Shown piece after piece: positions 51,934 to 61,612 of a stretch of 64,000 bases of DNA. The stretch spans positions 92,206-156,205 of the forward strand of contig NZ_VYKL01000014.1 of NCBI RefSeq assembly GCF_008710145.1. The letters run 5' to 3'. Source of the stretch: Niallia endozanthoxylica (GTDB lineage: Bacteria; Bacillota; Bacilli; Bacillales; Cytobacillaceae). The stretch's first letter is position 1, and each line of letters starts with the position of its first letter. Under the pieces are notes generated by a model. That model worked only from the letters and a program-made list of their open reading frames with translations. It was not told the origin of the DNA and did no database searches. The position numbers were made by a program, and so were the translations under genes.

Positions 51934-52389
51934 TTAAATAGCCGGGATACCCGTTTTTTTCTTCATTAGTAATACAATCTCTCCCTCCGAAACGATTTCA
52001 TCTCTCTGGTTGTAAACAAGAACAGTCCTTGTCAGAACACCACGGTCCTTTTTTGATGTTTCTACCTTTGCTTTTACGATAAATTTTGCATAAATGGTAT
52101 CACCGGGAATAACTCCTCCTTTAAATCTCCAATTGATTTCTAATAGGCCAAGTGTTGATCCATTTACGATTCCCATCATCGACTGCAGACCTGTTATTAC
52201 AGAGACAGATAATAGTCCATGAGCCACTCTTGTTTTATAAGGTGTTTCTTTCGCAAATACCTCATCAATATGAAGCGGATTATAGTCACCTGAAAGTCCT
52301 GCAAACTGTACCACATCCGTTTCGGTTATAGTTCTACGTGGTGTAATCATTTCATCCCCAATATGAAAATCCTCAAAAAACATATCCAT
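51934..52389 (-). CDS. MaoC-like enoyl-CoA hydratase
   Basis: A 151-residue single hot-dog domain with the hydratase-2 motif: D and H in SGDYNPLHID, then RVAHGLLS. (R)-specific hydration of an enoyl-CoA is the usual reaction. It is the first gene of the operon that also encodes the acyl-CoA ligase and two SDRs. Its start lies 40 bases after leader element B. Confidence 0.87.
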   Translation of the reverse strand: MDMFFEDFHIGDEMITPRRTITETDVVQFAGLSGDYNPLHIDEVFAKETPYKTRVAHGLLSVSVITGLQSMMGIVNGSTLGLLEINWRFKGGVIPGDTIYAKFIVKAKVETSKKDRGVLTRTVLVYNQRDEIVSEGEIVLLMKKKTGIPAI

Positions 52390-52429
52390 TTTATTGCCTC
52401 CAATTCACGTTATATTTATTGAAATTAAA

Positions 52430-52527
52430 CACAAATAGGCCCAGCAAAAAGGTGGAAATATCCACTCATTTGCTGGGCCTATTTACGATAAGAGATTGAC
52501 TTTCTATCAACCCCAGTAAATAACAGC
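52430..52527 (-). promoter_or_regulatory. Repeated leader element, copy B, before maoC
   Basis: Minus strand: GCTGTTATTTACT, GGGGTTGA, loop TAGAAAG, TCAATCTC, TTATC, GTAAATAGGCCCAGCA, then a second stem AGGCCCAGCAAA / TTTGCTGGGCCT with TATTTGTGTTT after it. The inner stem GGGGTTGA/TCAATCTC is 8 bp. It is the downstream member of a tandem pair and ends 40 bases before the maoC start. Confidence 0.77.
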
Positions 52528-52579
52528 GATCATCATTTGATTTTTAATAATTAGATTACTCTTCCATTACCACCTTTCG

Positions 52580-52690
52580 AAAAAAATAAAAAAGCCCAGC
52601 AAAAAGTATAAGGTCTTATACTCATTTGCTGGGCTTATTTACTATGTAGATTGACCTTTTCAACGTGAATCAATCCTTGTAAATAACAGC
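52580..52690 (-). promoter_or_regulatory. Repeated leader element, copy C, upstream member of tandem
   Basis: Minus strand: GCTGTTATTTAC, AAGGATTGA, a 15-base loop that can itself pair (TTCA/TTGAA), TCAATCTACATA, GTAAATAAGCCCAGCA, then the second terminator arm TTTTGCTGGGCTT followed by TTTTATTTTTTT. The inner stem here is GATTGA/TCAATC, fully Watson-Crick, whereas copy B has GGTTGA with a G-U pair. It starts about 15 bases after the predicted transcription start. Confidence 0.77.
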
Positions 52691-52710
52691 TTACTATTCA
52701 ATATAATCTA

Positions 52711-52739
52711 ATATTAATCATACATTTTAGTTTTGTCAA
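52711..52739 (-). promoter_or_regulatory. Sigma-A promoter for the maoC operon
   Basis: TTGACA, 17-base spacer, TAATAT on the minus strand. The start near 52704 makes leader elements C and B the first RNA made. In 52740-52917 I see nothing else. Confidence 0.82.
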
Positions 52740-52917
52740 TTATATTTTGTATTTTTAGAATATTTTAAATAACAGAAAACAGTGACATGTAGCCGCTTTT
52801 ACGCTTTCCTTTCTAGTCGATTACATACTAACCATTTTTTACGGAATAACGGTCGGTTTTTTTCTAAATTATTTAATGATAGCTGGATTGATGTATCTGT
52901 CCCCTCGACTCACGATT

Positions 52918-53814
52918 CTAAAATCTGTTATTTTTCTTTTTTAAATCATCAAAATAGCGATGACAATGTGCAACAAAAGCCTCTGACATTTTTGTCGGGT
53001 ATAAATAACGATGTTTTAATAAGCCGATTGTACGTGTAAACTTCTTATTTTCAATTTTTAAGTGCTTTATTTTATCTTCAAATAGATTTACAGATGTTTC
53101 AGGTGTAAACGCTGCCCCACGTCCATTTTTTACAAGCTGTAATATCGTTGTAGCTTCTTCTACTTCTACTTGATAATTCGGTGTATATCCGATTGATTGA
53201 CAAAATTGATCAGTAAATTGACGAAAGCCATACTGATTGGTTAAGCCGATAAATGGTAGATTACTTAATTCCATCAAGTCAATTGTGCCAGTTTTCGCTT
53301 CTTTGTAAGATTTTGGCACTGTTAAGAAAATTTCTTCTTCAAATAATGGTACCCACTCGACATTCGGATGGTCAATCCTCTCTGTGGTAATACACACATC
53401 ATAGTTACCATTTTCAATAAACTGCTGCAGGTTTTCTTTCGATAACGGAACTTGTAGATACTTCACATGTGGATATTCATTAAAAAATAAATCTAAGATA
53501 TTTGTAAATGTATATGGAAGTGTTGTAATAATCGATAGATTACCACTTCCTTCACCGCGTCTCTCCTCCAATTCGCGTTCTAAATGATGTATTTCTGAAA
53601 AAATACGCTCTGCTCGTTTAAATAAAAAACGGCCATTCTCATTTAATGAAATACGCTTACCATTACGGAAAAACAAATCCATTTCTAACTCAGCCTCTAG
53701 ATTTGTAATCGCCTTACTTAACGCTGGCTGCGAAATCAATAGTTCTTTAGCAGCAAGCGACATATTTTCACATTTTGCTGTTGTATAAAAGTATTTTAAT
53801 TTGATTAAGTCCAT
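52918..53814 (-). CDS. LysR-family regulator (second of the pair)
   Basis: A 298-residue LysR protein with LKYFYTTAKCENMSLAAKELLISQPALSKAITNLE and an effector domain with LVKNGRGAAFTP. I start at the ATG at 53814 because GGGGG lies 5 bases upstream; earlier in-frame ATGs overlap that site. It is paralogous to the regulator at 47376 and divergent from an SDR gene, with a dyad operator between them. Confidence 0.87.
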   Translation of the reverse strand: MDLIKLKYFYTTAKCENMSLAAKELLISQPALSKAITNLEAELEMDLFFRNGKRISLNENGRFLFKRAERIFSEIHHLERELEERRGEGSGNLSIITTLPYTFTNILDLFFNEYPHVKYLQVPLSKENLQQFIENGNYDVCITTERIDHPNVEWVPLFEEEIFLTVPKSYKEAKTGTIDLMELSNLPFIGLTNQYGFRQFTDQFCQSIGYTPNYQVEVEEATTILQLVKNGRGAAFTPETSVNLFEDKIKHLKIENKKFTRTIGLLKHRYLYPTKMSEAFVAHCHRYFDDLKKKNNRF

Positions 53815-53828
53815 CATAACCCCCATTA

Positions 53829-53849
53829 CTTATAACTCATAGTTATAAG
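53829..53849. promoter_or_regulatory. LysR operator between divergent LysR and SDR genes
   Basis: CTTATAACT-CAT-AGTTATAAG is a perfect 9-bp-arm dyad. It contains the ATAA-N7-TTAT and T-N11-A forms used by several Bacillus LysR regulators. It is 14 bases upstream of the LysR start, which suits autorepression. Confidence 0.65.
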
Positions 53850-53952
53850 CAAATAATTAATAAGTATTTCTCATTATATATAAATGTGTATAAAATGTGA
53901 ATTGTAAACGCTTTATATACAAAATGTGAACATTATATGGGGGTTGTCTAAT

Positions 53953-54690
53953 ATGAGATTAAAAGATAAAGTTGCAATCATTACAGGAGCAGCATCAGGT
54001 ATGGGGAAAGGTGAAGCGATCCGCTTTGCCAAAGAGGGGGCAAAAGTAGTCGTAGCTGACTTAAATATAGAAGGTGCACAAGCAGTTGCTGAAGAAATTA
54101 AAGCATTTGGCGGGGAAGCAATCGCGGTTGCAGTAAATGTGACAAAAACTGAGGATATACTAAACTGCGTAAAAGTAACAGAGGAAACATTCGGTCCAGT
54201 GGATGTATTAGTAAATAATGCAGGTGTATTCGATAAATATACTAAATCATTAGATACGACATTAGACCAATGGAACTTCTTCTTAAATATAAATTTAACA
54301 AGTGTATTTGAATTTTCAAATACAGTATTACCAAGCATGGTCGAACGTGGTACTGGTTCAATCGTAAATATTGCTTCTATTGCAGGTCTTGTTGCTGGTA
54401 AAGGCGGCGCTGCTTACACAGCTACTAAACATGGTGTTATTGGCTATACAAAACACTTATCTTCTGAATACGCACGCTATGGGATTAAAATTAACGCCAT
54501 TTGCCCAGGAACAATCGAAACACCTTTAGTAAAGGATGTTTTGGCTGGCATTCCTAAAGATTTAGTACCAACCCGCACGTTTGGACAAGTAGAAGAAGTA
54601 GCTGATTTAGCTGTATTTTTGGCATCAGATGAAGCTAAATTCATGAGTGGTGCCATTGTACCAATCGATGGTGGATTCACCATTCAATAA
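53953..54690 (+). CDS. Short-chain dehydrogenase/reductase
   Basis: A 245-residue SDR: TGAASGMG cofactor motif, NNAGVF, S and Y-x3-K in YTATKHG, and MSGAIVPIDGGFT at the C terminus. VADLN after the second strand suggests NAD use. I start at the ATG at 53953 with GGGGG 8 bases upstream. It is divergent from its LysR regulator and 86 bases before an MFS gene, forming a small transport-plus-oxidation unit. The substrate is unknown. Confidence 0.83.
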   Translation: MRLKDKVAIITGAASGMGKGEAIRFAKEGAKVVVADLNIEGAQAVAEEIKAFGGEAIAVAVNVTKTEDILNCVKVTEETFGPVDVLVNNAGVFDKYTKSLDTTLDQWNFFLNINLTSVFEFSNTVLPSMVERGTGSIVNIASIAGLVAGKGGAAYTATKHGVIGYTKHLSSEYARYGIKINAICPGTIETPLVKDVLAGIPKDLVPTRTFGQVEEVADLAVFLASDEAKFMSGAIVPIDGGFTIQ

Positions 54691-54776
54691 CTTCATAATA
54701 ATGCATCTAGATTGATCAAAAATTTCAAAGTAGAGAAGCAAAAGTACTTGCTCCTCTATTTTTATAAGGTGAAAAT

Positions 54777-56024
54777 ATGAAAAGGAAAGGCAAAATCCAT
54801 TATGCCTGGTGGATTATGGTAGCAAGTTCTGCGATTTATGCCGCAAGCGTCGGAATTATCGTTAGCTGTGCCGGTATCTTGTACCGAGCAGTAGCTGAAG
54901 ACTTTCATGTTGGTGTTTCTGAAATTAGTTTATATACATCATTCATGTATTTAACCATCACCATTTTACTACCTTTTGCAGGGAAAGTATTGAATAAGTT
55001 TGATATTCGCTATGTTTTAACCATTGCCGGTATGATTAACGCCCTAGCATTTGGATTAATGGGTACTTATCATTCTGTTTTCTTATTTTATATTTCAGGA
55101 ATAGCATTAGGTATTGGCAGTACGTTCTTAATCTATGGTTCTATTCCCTTAATCATGAACAACTGGTTTAAAGCAAAAGTTGGTACTACTTTAGGTATTG
55201 CTATGGCGTTTATGGGTATTGGCGGTGCGATTTTCGCCCAAATTACAGGTGTCTTAATTGAGTCAATTGGATGGCGTTCAACCTATATTGTATTAGGTAT
55301 AATCGTAGCCATATTAATCTTACCGTTCTCAATTTTTGTGATTCGTTCAAAGCCAGAACAACTTAACATGACTCCTTACGGTGATAATGAAGCTGATGAG
55401 AATACTTCTAATGGACAAAAAACACCTGAAACAGGCGTCTTGAAAAATGCTGCAATCAAATCTCCGGCATTTTATTTGGTTATGTTATTCACGGGGCTTT
55501 TCGGTCTAGCTTCAACGGTTAGTTTCCACGTACCAAACTTTGTACAATCAGTAGGTTTCACAGCTACAATGGCCGCTACAGGTATCACTTGTGTAACCAT
55601 TGGTCAAACGGGAGGTAAATTCTTACTTGGTGCCATTAATGATAAATACGGTATTAAACCAGCTCTGTTTGTTGGAATCGGCGGTGGTATGATAGGTGTA
55701 GTTGCCTTACTCATTTCTGATTCTTTCGGGATTGCTATGCTTTATACTGGTGCGTTGTTATTTGGGATTGGGTTCTCTGGGTCTACCTTGCTCCCTCCAG
55801 TAATCATACGTGAAGTATTCGGCGGGCGTGATTACGCATCCATTTATACAACCATTATGTCAGCTTCTACGTTAGGTGTAGCATTGGGTACAACCTTATT
55901 CAGTTACCTATATGATTTGACAAATTCCTACTACATCGTATTCATTATTGTCATAGTGATCTTTATTATTACGATTTCTTCTAGTTTATTCTCGTTAAAC
56001 TGGAAGAAAAAATTAAATTATTAA
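54777..56024 (+). CDS. MFS transporter, oxalate:formate antiporter-like
   Basis: A 415-residue 12-helix transporter starting MKRKGKIHYAWWIMVASSAIYAASVGIIVSC, paralogous along its length to the transporter at 45117-46397. It follows an SDR gene in the same direction. A carboxylic acid substrate is likely for the group. A terminator follows directly. Confidence 0.87.
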   Translation: MKRKGKIHYAWWIMVASSAIYAASVGIIVSCAGILYRAVAEDFHVGVSEISLYTSFMYLTITILLPFAGKVLNKFDIRYVLTIAGMINALAFGLMGTYHSVFLFYISGIALGIGSTFLIYGSIPLIMNNWFKAKVGTTLGIAMAFMGIGGAIFAQITGVLIESIGWRSTYIVLGIIVAILILPFSIFVIRSKPEQLNMTPYGDNEADENTSNGQKTPETGVLKNAAIKSPAFYLVMLFTGLFGLASTVSFHVPNFVQSVGFTATMAATGITCVTIGQTGGKFLLGAINDKYGIKPALFVGIGGGMIGVVALLISDSFGIAMLYTGALLFGIGFSGSTLLPPVIIREVFGGRDYASIYTTIMSASTLGVALGTTLFSYLYDLTNSYYIVFIIVIVIFIITISSSLFSLNWKKKLNY

Positions 56025-56030
56025 ACCTTT

Positions 56031-56070
56031 AAACAACCAACAAAGTCTCATATGATTTTGTTGGTTGTTT
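56031..56070. terminator. Bidirectional terminator between MFS and bioI
   Basis: AAACAACCAACAAA, a 12-base loop, TTTGTTGGTTGTTT. It can serve the plus-strand MFS gene and the minus-strand biotin operon. Confidence 0.87.
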
Positions 56071-56109
56071 GATTAATTATAGAAGAATCTATAATACTAT
56101 CTCTATCTC

Positions 56110-57318
56110 CTAACCAAAAGTAATTGGCAGTTCGTTTAACGATCTAAATCCCATTAATTTTCGCCACGAAGGTTCAGAAGATATTAGCTTCGGATTGTCC
56201 ATCTGCTGCAACAGGGTTTGTATCGCAATTTGTGCTTCTAAACGTGCCAACGGAGCACCTAAACAAAAATGCGTACCATATCCAAATGCAAGATGATGGT
56301 TAGGGTTTCTTGTGAGGTCAAGTACATGCGCATCAGCAAATTGATTATGATCTCGGTTCGCAGCACCTAAAAGAAGATACACCTGATCACCCTCTTTAAT
56401 CCTTGTCTGATTTATTTCAATATCCTCTGATGCAACCCGAGCAAGCATTTGGGTTGGACTTTCGTACCGTAAAAACTCCTCTACAGCATGTCCTATCAAC
56501 GATGGGTTTTCCTTTAGCAGCTTCATCTGTTGTGGATGTTTTAATAAGGTAAGAATCGAATTACCAATCAAATTCACCGTTGTTTCATGACCAGCAATCA
56601 CAATCAAAATACAGGTTGCCAATAGTTCCTCGTCTGATAACCAATCTCCTTCCTGTTCTTCTTTTATTAACAGGCTGATAAGGTCATCCCCGGGACTTTC
56701 TTTCCTTTTTGTGATTAACTCTTTAAAGTAATCCCTTAATATCATGGTTATGTGATTCCCGTTTTCTAAAGTCTTTCTCGAACGGGTAAAATCAATGGTT
56801 TGGATTAAGCTTACTGTCCATTCTCTAAATTGCGACAGATCTTCTTTGGGAACTCCAACTATTTTCGCAATCACGAGACTTGCTAAAGGAAAAGCAAAAT
56901 CAGAGATGACATTCATTGATTTCCGATGTTGAACGTGTTGAAGCAGATTGTTTACCGTTTCTTGGATATCTGGACGAAGCTGTTCCACCATTCTCGGTGT
57001 AAATACATTACTAACGAGAAACCGTAACCGCTTATGGTCTGGTTGATTTTTAAAAACCATCATGCTATTTTGGATATTTTTGAGCTGCTCATATCTTTTT
57101 GAAGTCTGAGGCAGAGGCATGCGATTTTTAAATCGAGTATCTTTCAGAATCGTTAGCACTTCCTGATACCCTGTCACATACCAGCCTGGATTTTTTAATA
57201 GATTCCCGTGATAGATTGGGTGAATGGATCGAAGCTTTTCATAAAATGGATAGGGGTTTTGGAAGAACTCAGAATCAGTAAATGAAAGTGATATAGTTTG
57301 GTTTAAAATCGTTGTCAT
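56110..57318 (-). CDS. bioI: Cytochrome P450 BioI, pimelate-forming
   Basis: A 402-residue P450. The I-helix oxygen-activation motif is AGHETT, the K-helix has ExxR in EEFLRYE, and the haem cysteine is in FGYGTHFCLGAP. Its place at the end of bioWAFDB identifies it as BioI, which in B. subtilis cleaves acyl-ACP chains to pimeloyl-ACP for biotin synthesis. A stem-loop separates it from bioB. Confidence 0.93.
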   Translation of the reverse strand: MTTILNQTISLSFTDSEFFQNPYPFYEKLRSIHPIYHGNLLKNPGWYVTGYQEVLTILKDTRFKNRMPLPQTSKRYEQLKNIQNSMMVFKNQPDHKRLRFLVSNVFTPRMVEQLRPDIQETVNNLLQHVQHRKSMNVISDFAFPLASLVIAKIVGVPKEDLSQFREWTVSLIQTIDFTRSRKTLENGNHITMILRDYFKELITKRKESPGDDLISLLIKEEQEGDWLSDEELLATCILIVIAGHETTVNLIGNSILTLLKHPQQMKLLKENPSLIGHAVEEFLRYESPTQMLARVASEDIEINQTRIKEGDQVYLLLGAANRDHNQFADAHVLDLTRNPNHHLAFGYGTHFCLGAPLARLEAQIAIQTLLQQMDNPKLISSEPSWRKLMGFRSLNELPITFG

Positions 57319-57347
57319 GTTAGCCTCCTGTCATACAATCACAATCC

Positions 57348-57381
57348 GTATACAGAGATGGTGGGACCCATCTCTGTATAC
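57348..57381 (-). terminator. Internal stem-loop between bioB and bioI
   Basis: GTATACAGAGATGG, loop TGGGAC, CCATCTCTGTATAC: a perfect 14-bp stem. No T-run follows on the minus strand. In B. subtilis a shorter bio transcript is reported to end between bioB and bioI, and this may be the equivalent site. Confidence 0.6.
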
Positions 57382-57389
57382 TATTAAAC

Positions 57390-58397
57390 TTATTTTTCCG
57401 CTGCTAAACTGGCTTTCATTTCTTCTACTGACTCTACTTCGAAACCTAAGTCGCGTAACATTTTTTCATCTTCTGTTTCTTCTTGTCCAGCTGTAGTTAA
57501 GTAATCTCCAACGAAGATCGAATTAGCTGCATATAGCGCTAGTGGTTGCAGCGAACCAAGGTTGACTTCACGCCCGCCTGAAACGCGAATTTCCTTTGTT
57601 GGATTAATAAAACGAAATAGTGCTAATACTTTCAAACAATACAACGGATTTAATTCTTTCACTCCCTGTAGCGGTGTACCATCAATCGCATGAAGGAAAT
57701 TAACCGGAATGGAATCGGCATCAAGTGCCTTTAAACTATTCGCCATATCAACTACATCTTGCTTCGTTTCTCTCATGCCGACAATAACACCTGAACATGG
57801 AGACATACCCGCTTCTTTTACCGTTTCCACCGTACCGACGCGATCATCGTATGTATGTGAAGTGGTGATGTTTGCATGATTACTCGCTGAGGTATTGATA
57901 TTATGATTATAACGGTCTACTCCAACTTCTTTTAACCGCTTTGCTTGTTCTGGCTTTAAAATTCCAAGACAGGCACAAACTTTCATTCCATACGTTCCCT
58001 TGATTTCTTTTACTGCTTCTACCACATGATCGATTTCTTTATTAGATGGCCCCCTGCCGCTGGCAACAATACAATACGTTCCGACATTTAAATCATAGGC
58101 ACGCTTTGCTCCTTCAAGAATCGTATCCTTGTCTACCATTCTATAAGTATCAATCGGCGCTGTAGAAATAGAAGATTGCGAGCAATAGCCACAGTTTTCC
58201 GGACATAACCCAGATTTTGTATTGATGATCATATTAAGCTTTACTTTTTTCCCATAATAGTGTCTTCTTATTTTAAAAGCCGAATGCATAAGTAATAGGA
58301 CGTCATCATCTGGACATTCCAAAATGGCAAGTGCCTCTTCATTTGTGATTGCTTTCCCTTCTAATACTCCATCTGCAAGTTCCATCCATTTATTCAT
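57390..58397 (-). CDS. bioB: Biotin synthase
   Basis: A 335-residue radical SAM enzyme with the CPENCGYCSQS cluster motif (C-x3-C-x2-C near residue 67) and the RVSGGREVNLGSLQPLALYAANSIFVGDYLTT C-terminal signature. It inserts sulfur into dethiobiotin. It follows bioD by 14 bases. Confidence 0.97.
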   Translation of the reverse strand: MNKWMELADGVLEGKAITNEEALAILECPDDDVLLLMHSAFKIRRHYYGKKVKLNMIINTKSGLCPENCGYCSQSSISTAPIDTYRMVDKDTILEGAKRAYDLNVGTYCIVASGRGPSNKEIDHVVEAVKEIKGTYGMKVCACLGILKPEQAKRLKEVGVDRYNHNINTSASNHANITTSHTYDDRVGTVETVKEAGMSPCSGVIVGMRETKQDVVDMANSLKALDADSIPVNFLHAIDGTPLQGVKELNPLYCLKVLALFRFINPTKEIRVSGGREVNLGSLQPLALYAANSIFVGDYLTTAGQEETEDEKMLRDLGFEVESVEEMKASLAAEK

Positions 58398-58411
58398 TTT
58401 CCTGCCTCCAA

Positions 58412-59095
58412 TTATTTTATTAGTAATGTCACGTCAATGTGATCTTCTACCATTTTTACTATGTTTTCTTTTGTGATTTCTTTTAGTTTAGGTGTGATTC
58501 CTAATATAGGTACACGACAAAACTCTTCAATTAATGCCGGATTTGTTTTTTCGGCTAGTTCAGGAGGATCATTGATCCCGTTTATTACGATTCCTGCAAT
58601 GGTTAGACCTTGACTCTTTGCGTATTGAACCGTTAGATAAATATGATTAAATGTCCCAAGATTTGGCCGGGCTACAATGACAATGGGCAGCTGTAAAGCT
58701 TTTATCAAGTCACTAACGAAGAAGCCTTCACCTAATGGCACTGAAATACCTCCAGCACCTTCAACGATGAAAAATTCATGTTTTTCTTTAATCCTCTCCC
58801 AATGATTTATTATCTCGTCTATTCTGACGCTCTTCCCTTCCAGCTTTCCAGCTACATATGGAGCAAGCGGTTCTTTAAATGCAAAAGGAGTAATTTCTTC
58901 ACGAGATAAAGGCGTTTGAGACAATTCCTTCAACAGACTTGTATCACTTGCCGGATCATCACGGGTAATCCCGCTTAACAATGGTTTAAATACACCAACA
59001 TCAATCTCTTTTTCTTTTAATACTGCAGCAAGTCCGCTGGATATGATTGTTTTTCCAACATCTGTATCTGTTCCAGTTACAAAAAAACCCTTCAT
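58412..59095 (-). CDS. bioD: Dethiobiotin synthetase
   Basis: A 227-residue P-loop enzyme starting [16 protein letters not shown]. The start at 59095 overlaps the bioF stop in an ATGA arrangement; an in-frame ATG further upstream lies deep in bioF. VEGAGGISVPLG is the second conserved motif. It closes the ureido ring of 7,8-diaminononanoate with CO2 and ATP. Confidence 0.96.
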   Translation of the reverse strand: MKGFFVTGTDTDVGKTIISSGLAAVLKEKEIDVGVFKPLLSGITRDDPASDTSLLKELSQTPLSREEITPFAFKEPLAPYVAGKLEGKSVRIDEIINHWERIKEKHEFFIVEGAGGISVPLGEGFFVSDLIKALQLPIVIVARPNLGTFNHIYLTVQYAKSQGLTIAGIVINGINDPPELAEKTNPALIEEFCRVPILGITPKLKEITKENIVKMVEDHIDVTLLIK

Positions 59096-60264
59096 CCTAT
59101 CATGTTCAACTCTTTTCCAATGAAATGAAAGCACTCTAACAAGTAATCTATTTCTTTTGAATCATGGGCGGAGGTAACGGTTAATCGGATTCGGCTCTCT
59201 CCATTTGGTACAGTAGGCGGACGAATCGCAGGTGCGTATATTCCGTTCGCCTGAAGCTTTTCTGCAAACATGACAGCCTCTCTGGGATCACCGATAATCA
59301 CAGGAATAATCGGTGTTTGATCTCCCTTGACCATATAACCCATTTCTACTAAACCATTTTTCACCTTTTTTATATTCGAAAATAACCGCTGACGTTTTTC
59401 AGTGCTTTCTTCCATCCTTTCCAATGCAGCATAGGAAGCAGCACAAATCGACGGCGGCATGGCCGTTTGAAAAATAAAGGTTCTCGCATGATTAAGCAGA
59501 AAATCAATCAACACCTTTGATCCCGCAACAAAACCGCCTTCCGTTCCAACAGCTTTACTCAAGGTTCCAATGACCACATCAGGGTAGACACCGAAGTATT
59601 CACTTGTTCCTCTGCCGTTTTCCCCCAAAACACCTGTAGCATGTGCATCATCAACAATTACGCAGGCATCATACTGCTTTGCTATATGGATGATTTTATC
59701 AAGAGGCGCAATGGTTCCATCCATACTAAAAACGCCATCAGTGACAATAAACCGCCGTCTATAGGAAATCGTTTGCCTCAATTTCCCCTCGAGATCATTC
59801 ATATCAATATGCTTATATACAACGGTTTTCGCTTTTGAAAGCCGGCATCCATCGATAATACTTGCATGATTGAATTGATCACTTAAGATCACATCCCCTG
59901 CCTCAGGTAAGGAAGATAGCACGCCGACATTGGCTAAAAATCCGCTGGAAAACAGAAGGGCTGCCTCCATTTGCTTAAAGCGGGCAATTTTTTTTTCCAG
60001 CTTTTGATGCCAATCTGTATGGCCTGTCGTTAACCTTGAGCCGCTGCTTCCGACGCCAAATTCGTCCATGGCTTTTTTGGCTGCATCAACTAAGCGCTGG
60101 TCGTTCGCAAGCCCTAAGTAATTATTAGATGAAAAAACGATCTGTCTCTGACCATCAATGAGCCTCTCAGGTAAAGGAGCTGTATTCATGGTCCGCAGCC
60201 TTCGATACAAACCAGCTTCTTTTGTTTCGTCCATTCTCTGGCCTAACCATTCATCGAGTACCAA
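59092..60264 (-). CDS. bioF: 8-amino-7-oxononanoate synthase
   Basis: A 390-residue alpha-oxoamine synthase. The PLP lysine is in [12 protein letters not shown] and [10 protein letters not shown] is the cofactor-binding segment. It starts at a TTG with GGGGTG upstream and overlaps bioA by 14 bases. It condenses pimeloyl-CoA (or ACP) with alanine. Confidence 0.96.
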   Translation of the reverse strand: MVLDEWLGQRMDETKEAGLYRRLRTMNTAPLPERLIDGQRQIVFSSNNYLGLANDQRLVDAAKKAMDEFGVGSSGSRLTTGHTDWHQKLEKKIARFKQMEAALLFSSGFLANVGVLSSLPEAGDVILSDQFNHASIIDGCRLSKAKTVVYKHIDMNDLEGKLRQTISYRRRFIVTDGVFSMDGTIAPLDKIIHIAKQYDACVIVDDAHATGVLGENGRGTSEYFGVYPDVVIGTLSKAVGTEGGFVAGSKVLIDFLLNHARTFIFQTAMPPSICAASYAALERMEESTEKRQRLFSNIKKVKNGLVEMGYMVKGDQTPIIPVIIGDPREAVMFAEKLQANGIYAPAIRPPTVPNGESRIRLTVTSAHDSKEIDYLLECFHFIGKELNMIG

Positions 60265-61612
60265 CTTCTTTCACCCCATTTGTGACCTCAATAATCGCTT
60301 CTTTCAAGATATTGACCATTACTTTCAGTTCTTCCTTTGTACTTACATGTGGAGGCATAAAGACAATCACATCGCCAAGCGGCCTTGTTAGCATGCCAAG
60401 CTCTCTCATTTTTAACGTAGTGTGATAGCCTACTCGTTTTTCGGCAGGAAAAGGTTCGTTTGTTTCCTTTGAGTAAACGAGCTCAATCCCACACATAAAA
60501 CCTAGCTGCCTAATATCTCCAACGTGCGGAAGCAATTTCAGCTCTTCTAGAAGTAAATGGAGATACTCCGACTTTTCCGCTACTTTTTCTACAAGGTTTT
60601 CCCTTTCAAATAAACGTAAATTTTCTAAGGCAACGGCACAGCCAAGCTGATTTCCTGTATATGAATGGCCGTGGAACAAGGTTTTTAACTTGTTGTAGTC
60701 ATCATAGAAGGCTTGGTAGATGTCTTCTGTTGCTAATGTAGCTGCAATGGGCAAATAGCCTCCAGTAATTCCTTTTCCAACGGCCATTAAATCCGGCTGA
60801 ACTCCCTCATGTTCACAAGCAAACATTTTCCCCGTACGCCCAAAGCCGGTAGCTACTTCATCCACAATCATTAAAACATCATATTTTGAACAAAGTTCAC
60901 GTACACCAGACAAAAAACCTTCTGGCATGACTATCATCCCGCCAGCCCCTTGGACCATGGATTCAATGGTAAGTGCAGCAATTTCTTGATGCTTTTCAAC
61001 CAGCAGCTTTTCAAGAATAGCTAAGCATTCATCACGGCATTGGACAGGATTGCCACTTTTAGAATGGTAGACATCAGGGATTGGTGCTTTAAAGCTCTCA
61101 AACATTAATGGTCCGTACACGTGATGATAAAGATCAATGGAACCAATGCTGACAGTTCCAATCGTATCGCCATGATAGCCATTTTTCATCGCAATAAATT
61201 TTTGCTTTTCCGGTCTCTCTATGTTCTTCCAATATTGAAAGGCCATCTTAAGCGCAATTTCCATTGCCTCTGCGCCACTATCTGAATAAAAGACGCGTGT
61301 TAGCTTTTCAGGACTTATTTCGATTAGCTTTTCAGCAAGCTCTGTTGCCGGAACATTTGTCATTCCTAAAAGGGTAGAATGGGCTATTTTATCAAGCTGT
61401 TTCTTAATCGCTTCATCTAATTCTTTTTTACGGTGGCCATGGACATTTAGCCATAGAGCTGAAAATCCATCATAATATTCCTTGCCGTCCACATCTTTTA
61501 CTTTTATTCCATTTCCACTCTCAATAACGATTGGGTTTTCATCATAGTCCTTCATCTGAGTGAATGGTAACCAAAGGTATTTTTTACTTTTTTCTATTAA
61601 CTCGTGTGACAT
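60251..61612 (-). CDS. bioA: Adenosylmethionine (or lysine)-8-amino-7-oxononanoate aminotransferase
   Basis: A 453-residue class III aminotransferase with [10 protein letters not shown] near the N terminus, [11 protein letters not shown] and the PLP lysine in [12 protein letters not shown] start at the ATG at 61612, 7 bases after GGGAGG; the ATG at 61627 is part of that site. It overlaps bioW by 16 bases. B. subtilis BioA uses lysine as amino donor; the donor here is not evident. Confidence 0.95.
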   Translation of the reverse strand: MSHELIEKSKKYLWLPFTQMKDYDENPIVIESGNGIKVKDVDGKEYYDGFSALWLNVHGHRKKELDEAIKKQLDKIAHSTLLGMTNVPATELAEKLIEISPEKLTRVFYSDSGAEAMEIALKMAFQYWKNIERPEKQKFIAMKNGYHGDTIGTVSIGSIDLYHHVYGPLMFESFKAPIPDVYHSKSGNPVQCRDECLAILEKLLVEKHQEIAALTIESMVQGAGGMIVMPEGFLSGVRELCSKYDVLMIVDEVATGFGRTGKMFACEHEGVQPDLMAVGKGITGGYLPIAATLATEDIYQAFYDDYNKLKTLFHGHSYTGNQLGCAVALENLRLFERENLVEKVAEKSEYLHLLLEELKLLPHVGDIRQLGFMCGIELVYSKETNEPFPAEKRVGYHTTLKMRELGMLTRPLGDVIVFMPPHVSTKEELKVMVNILKEAIIEVTNGVKEVGTR

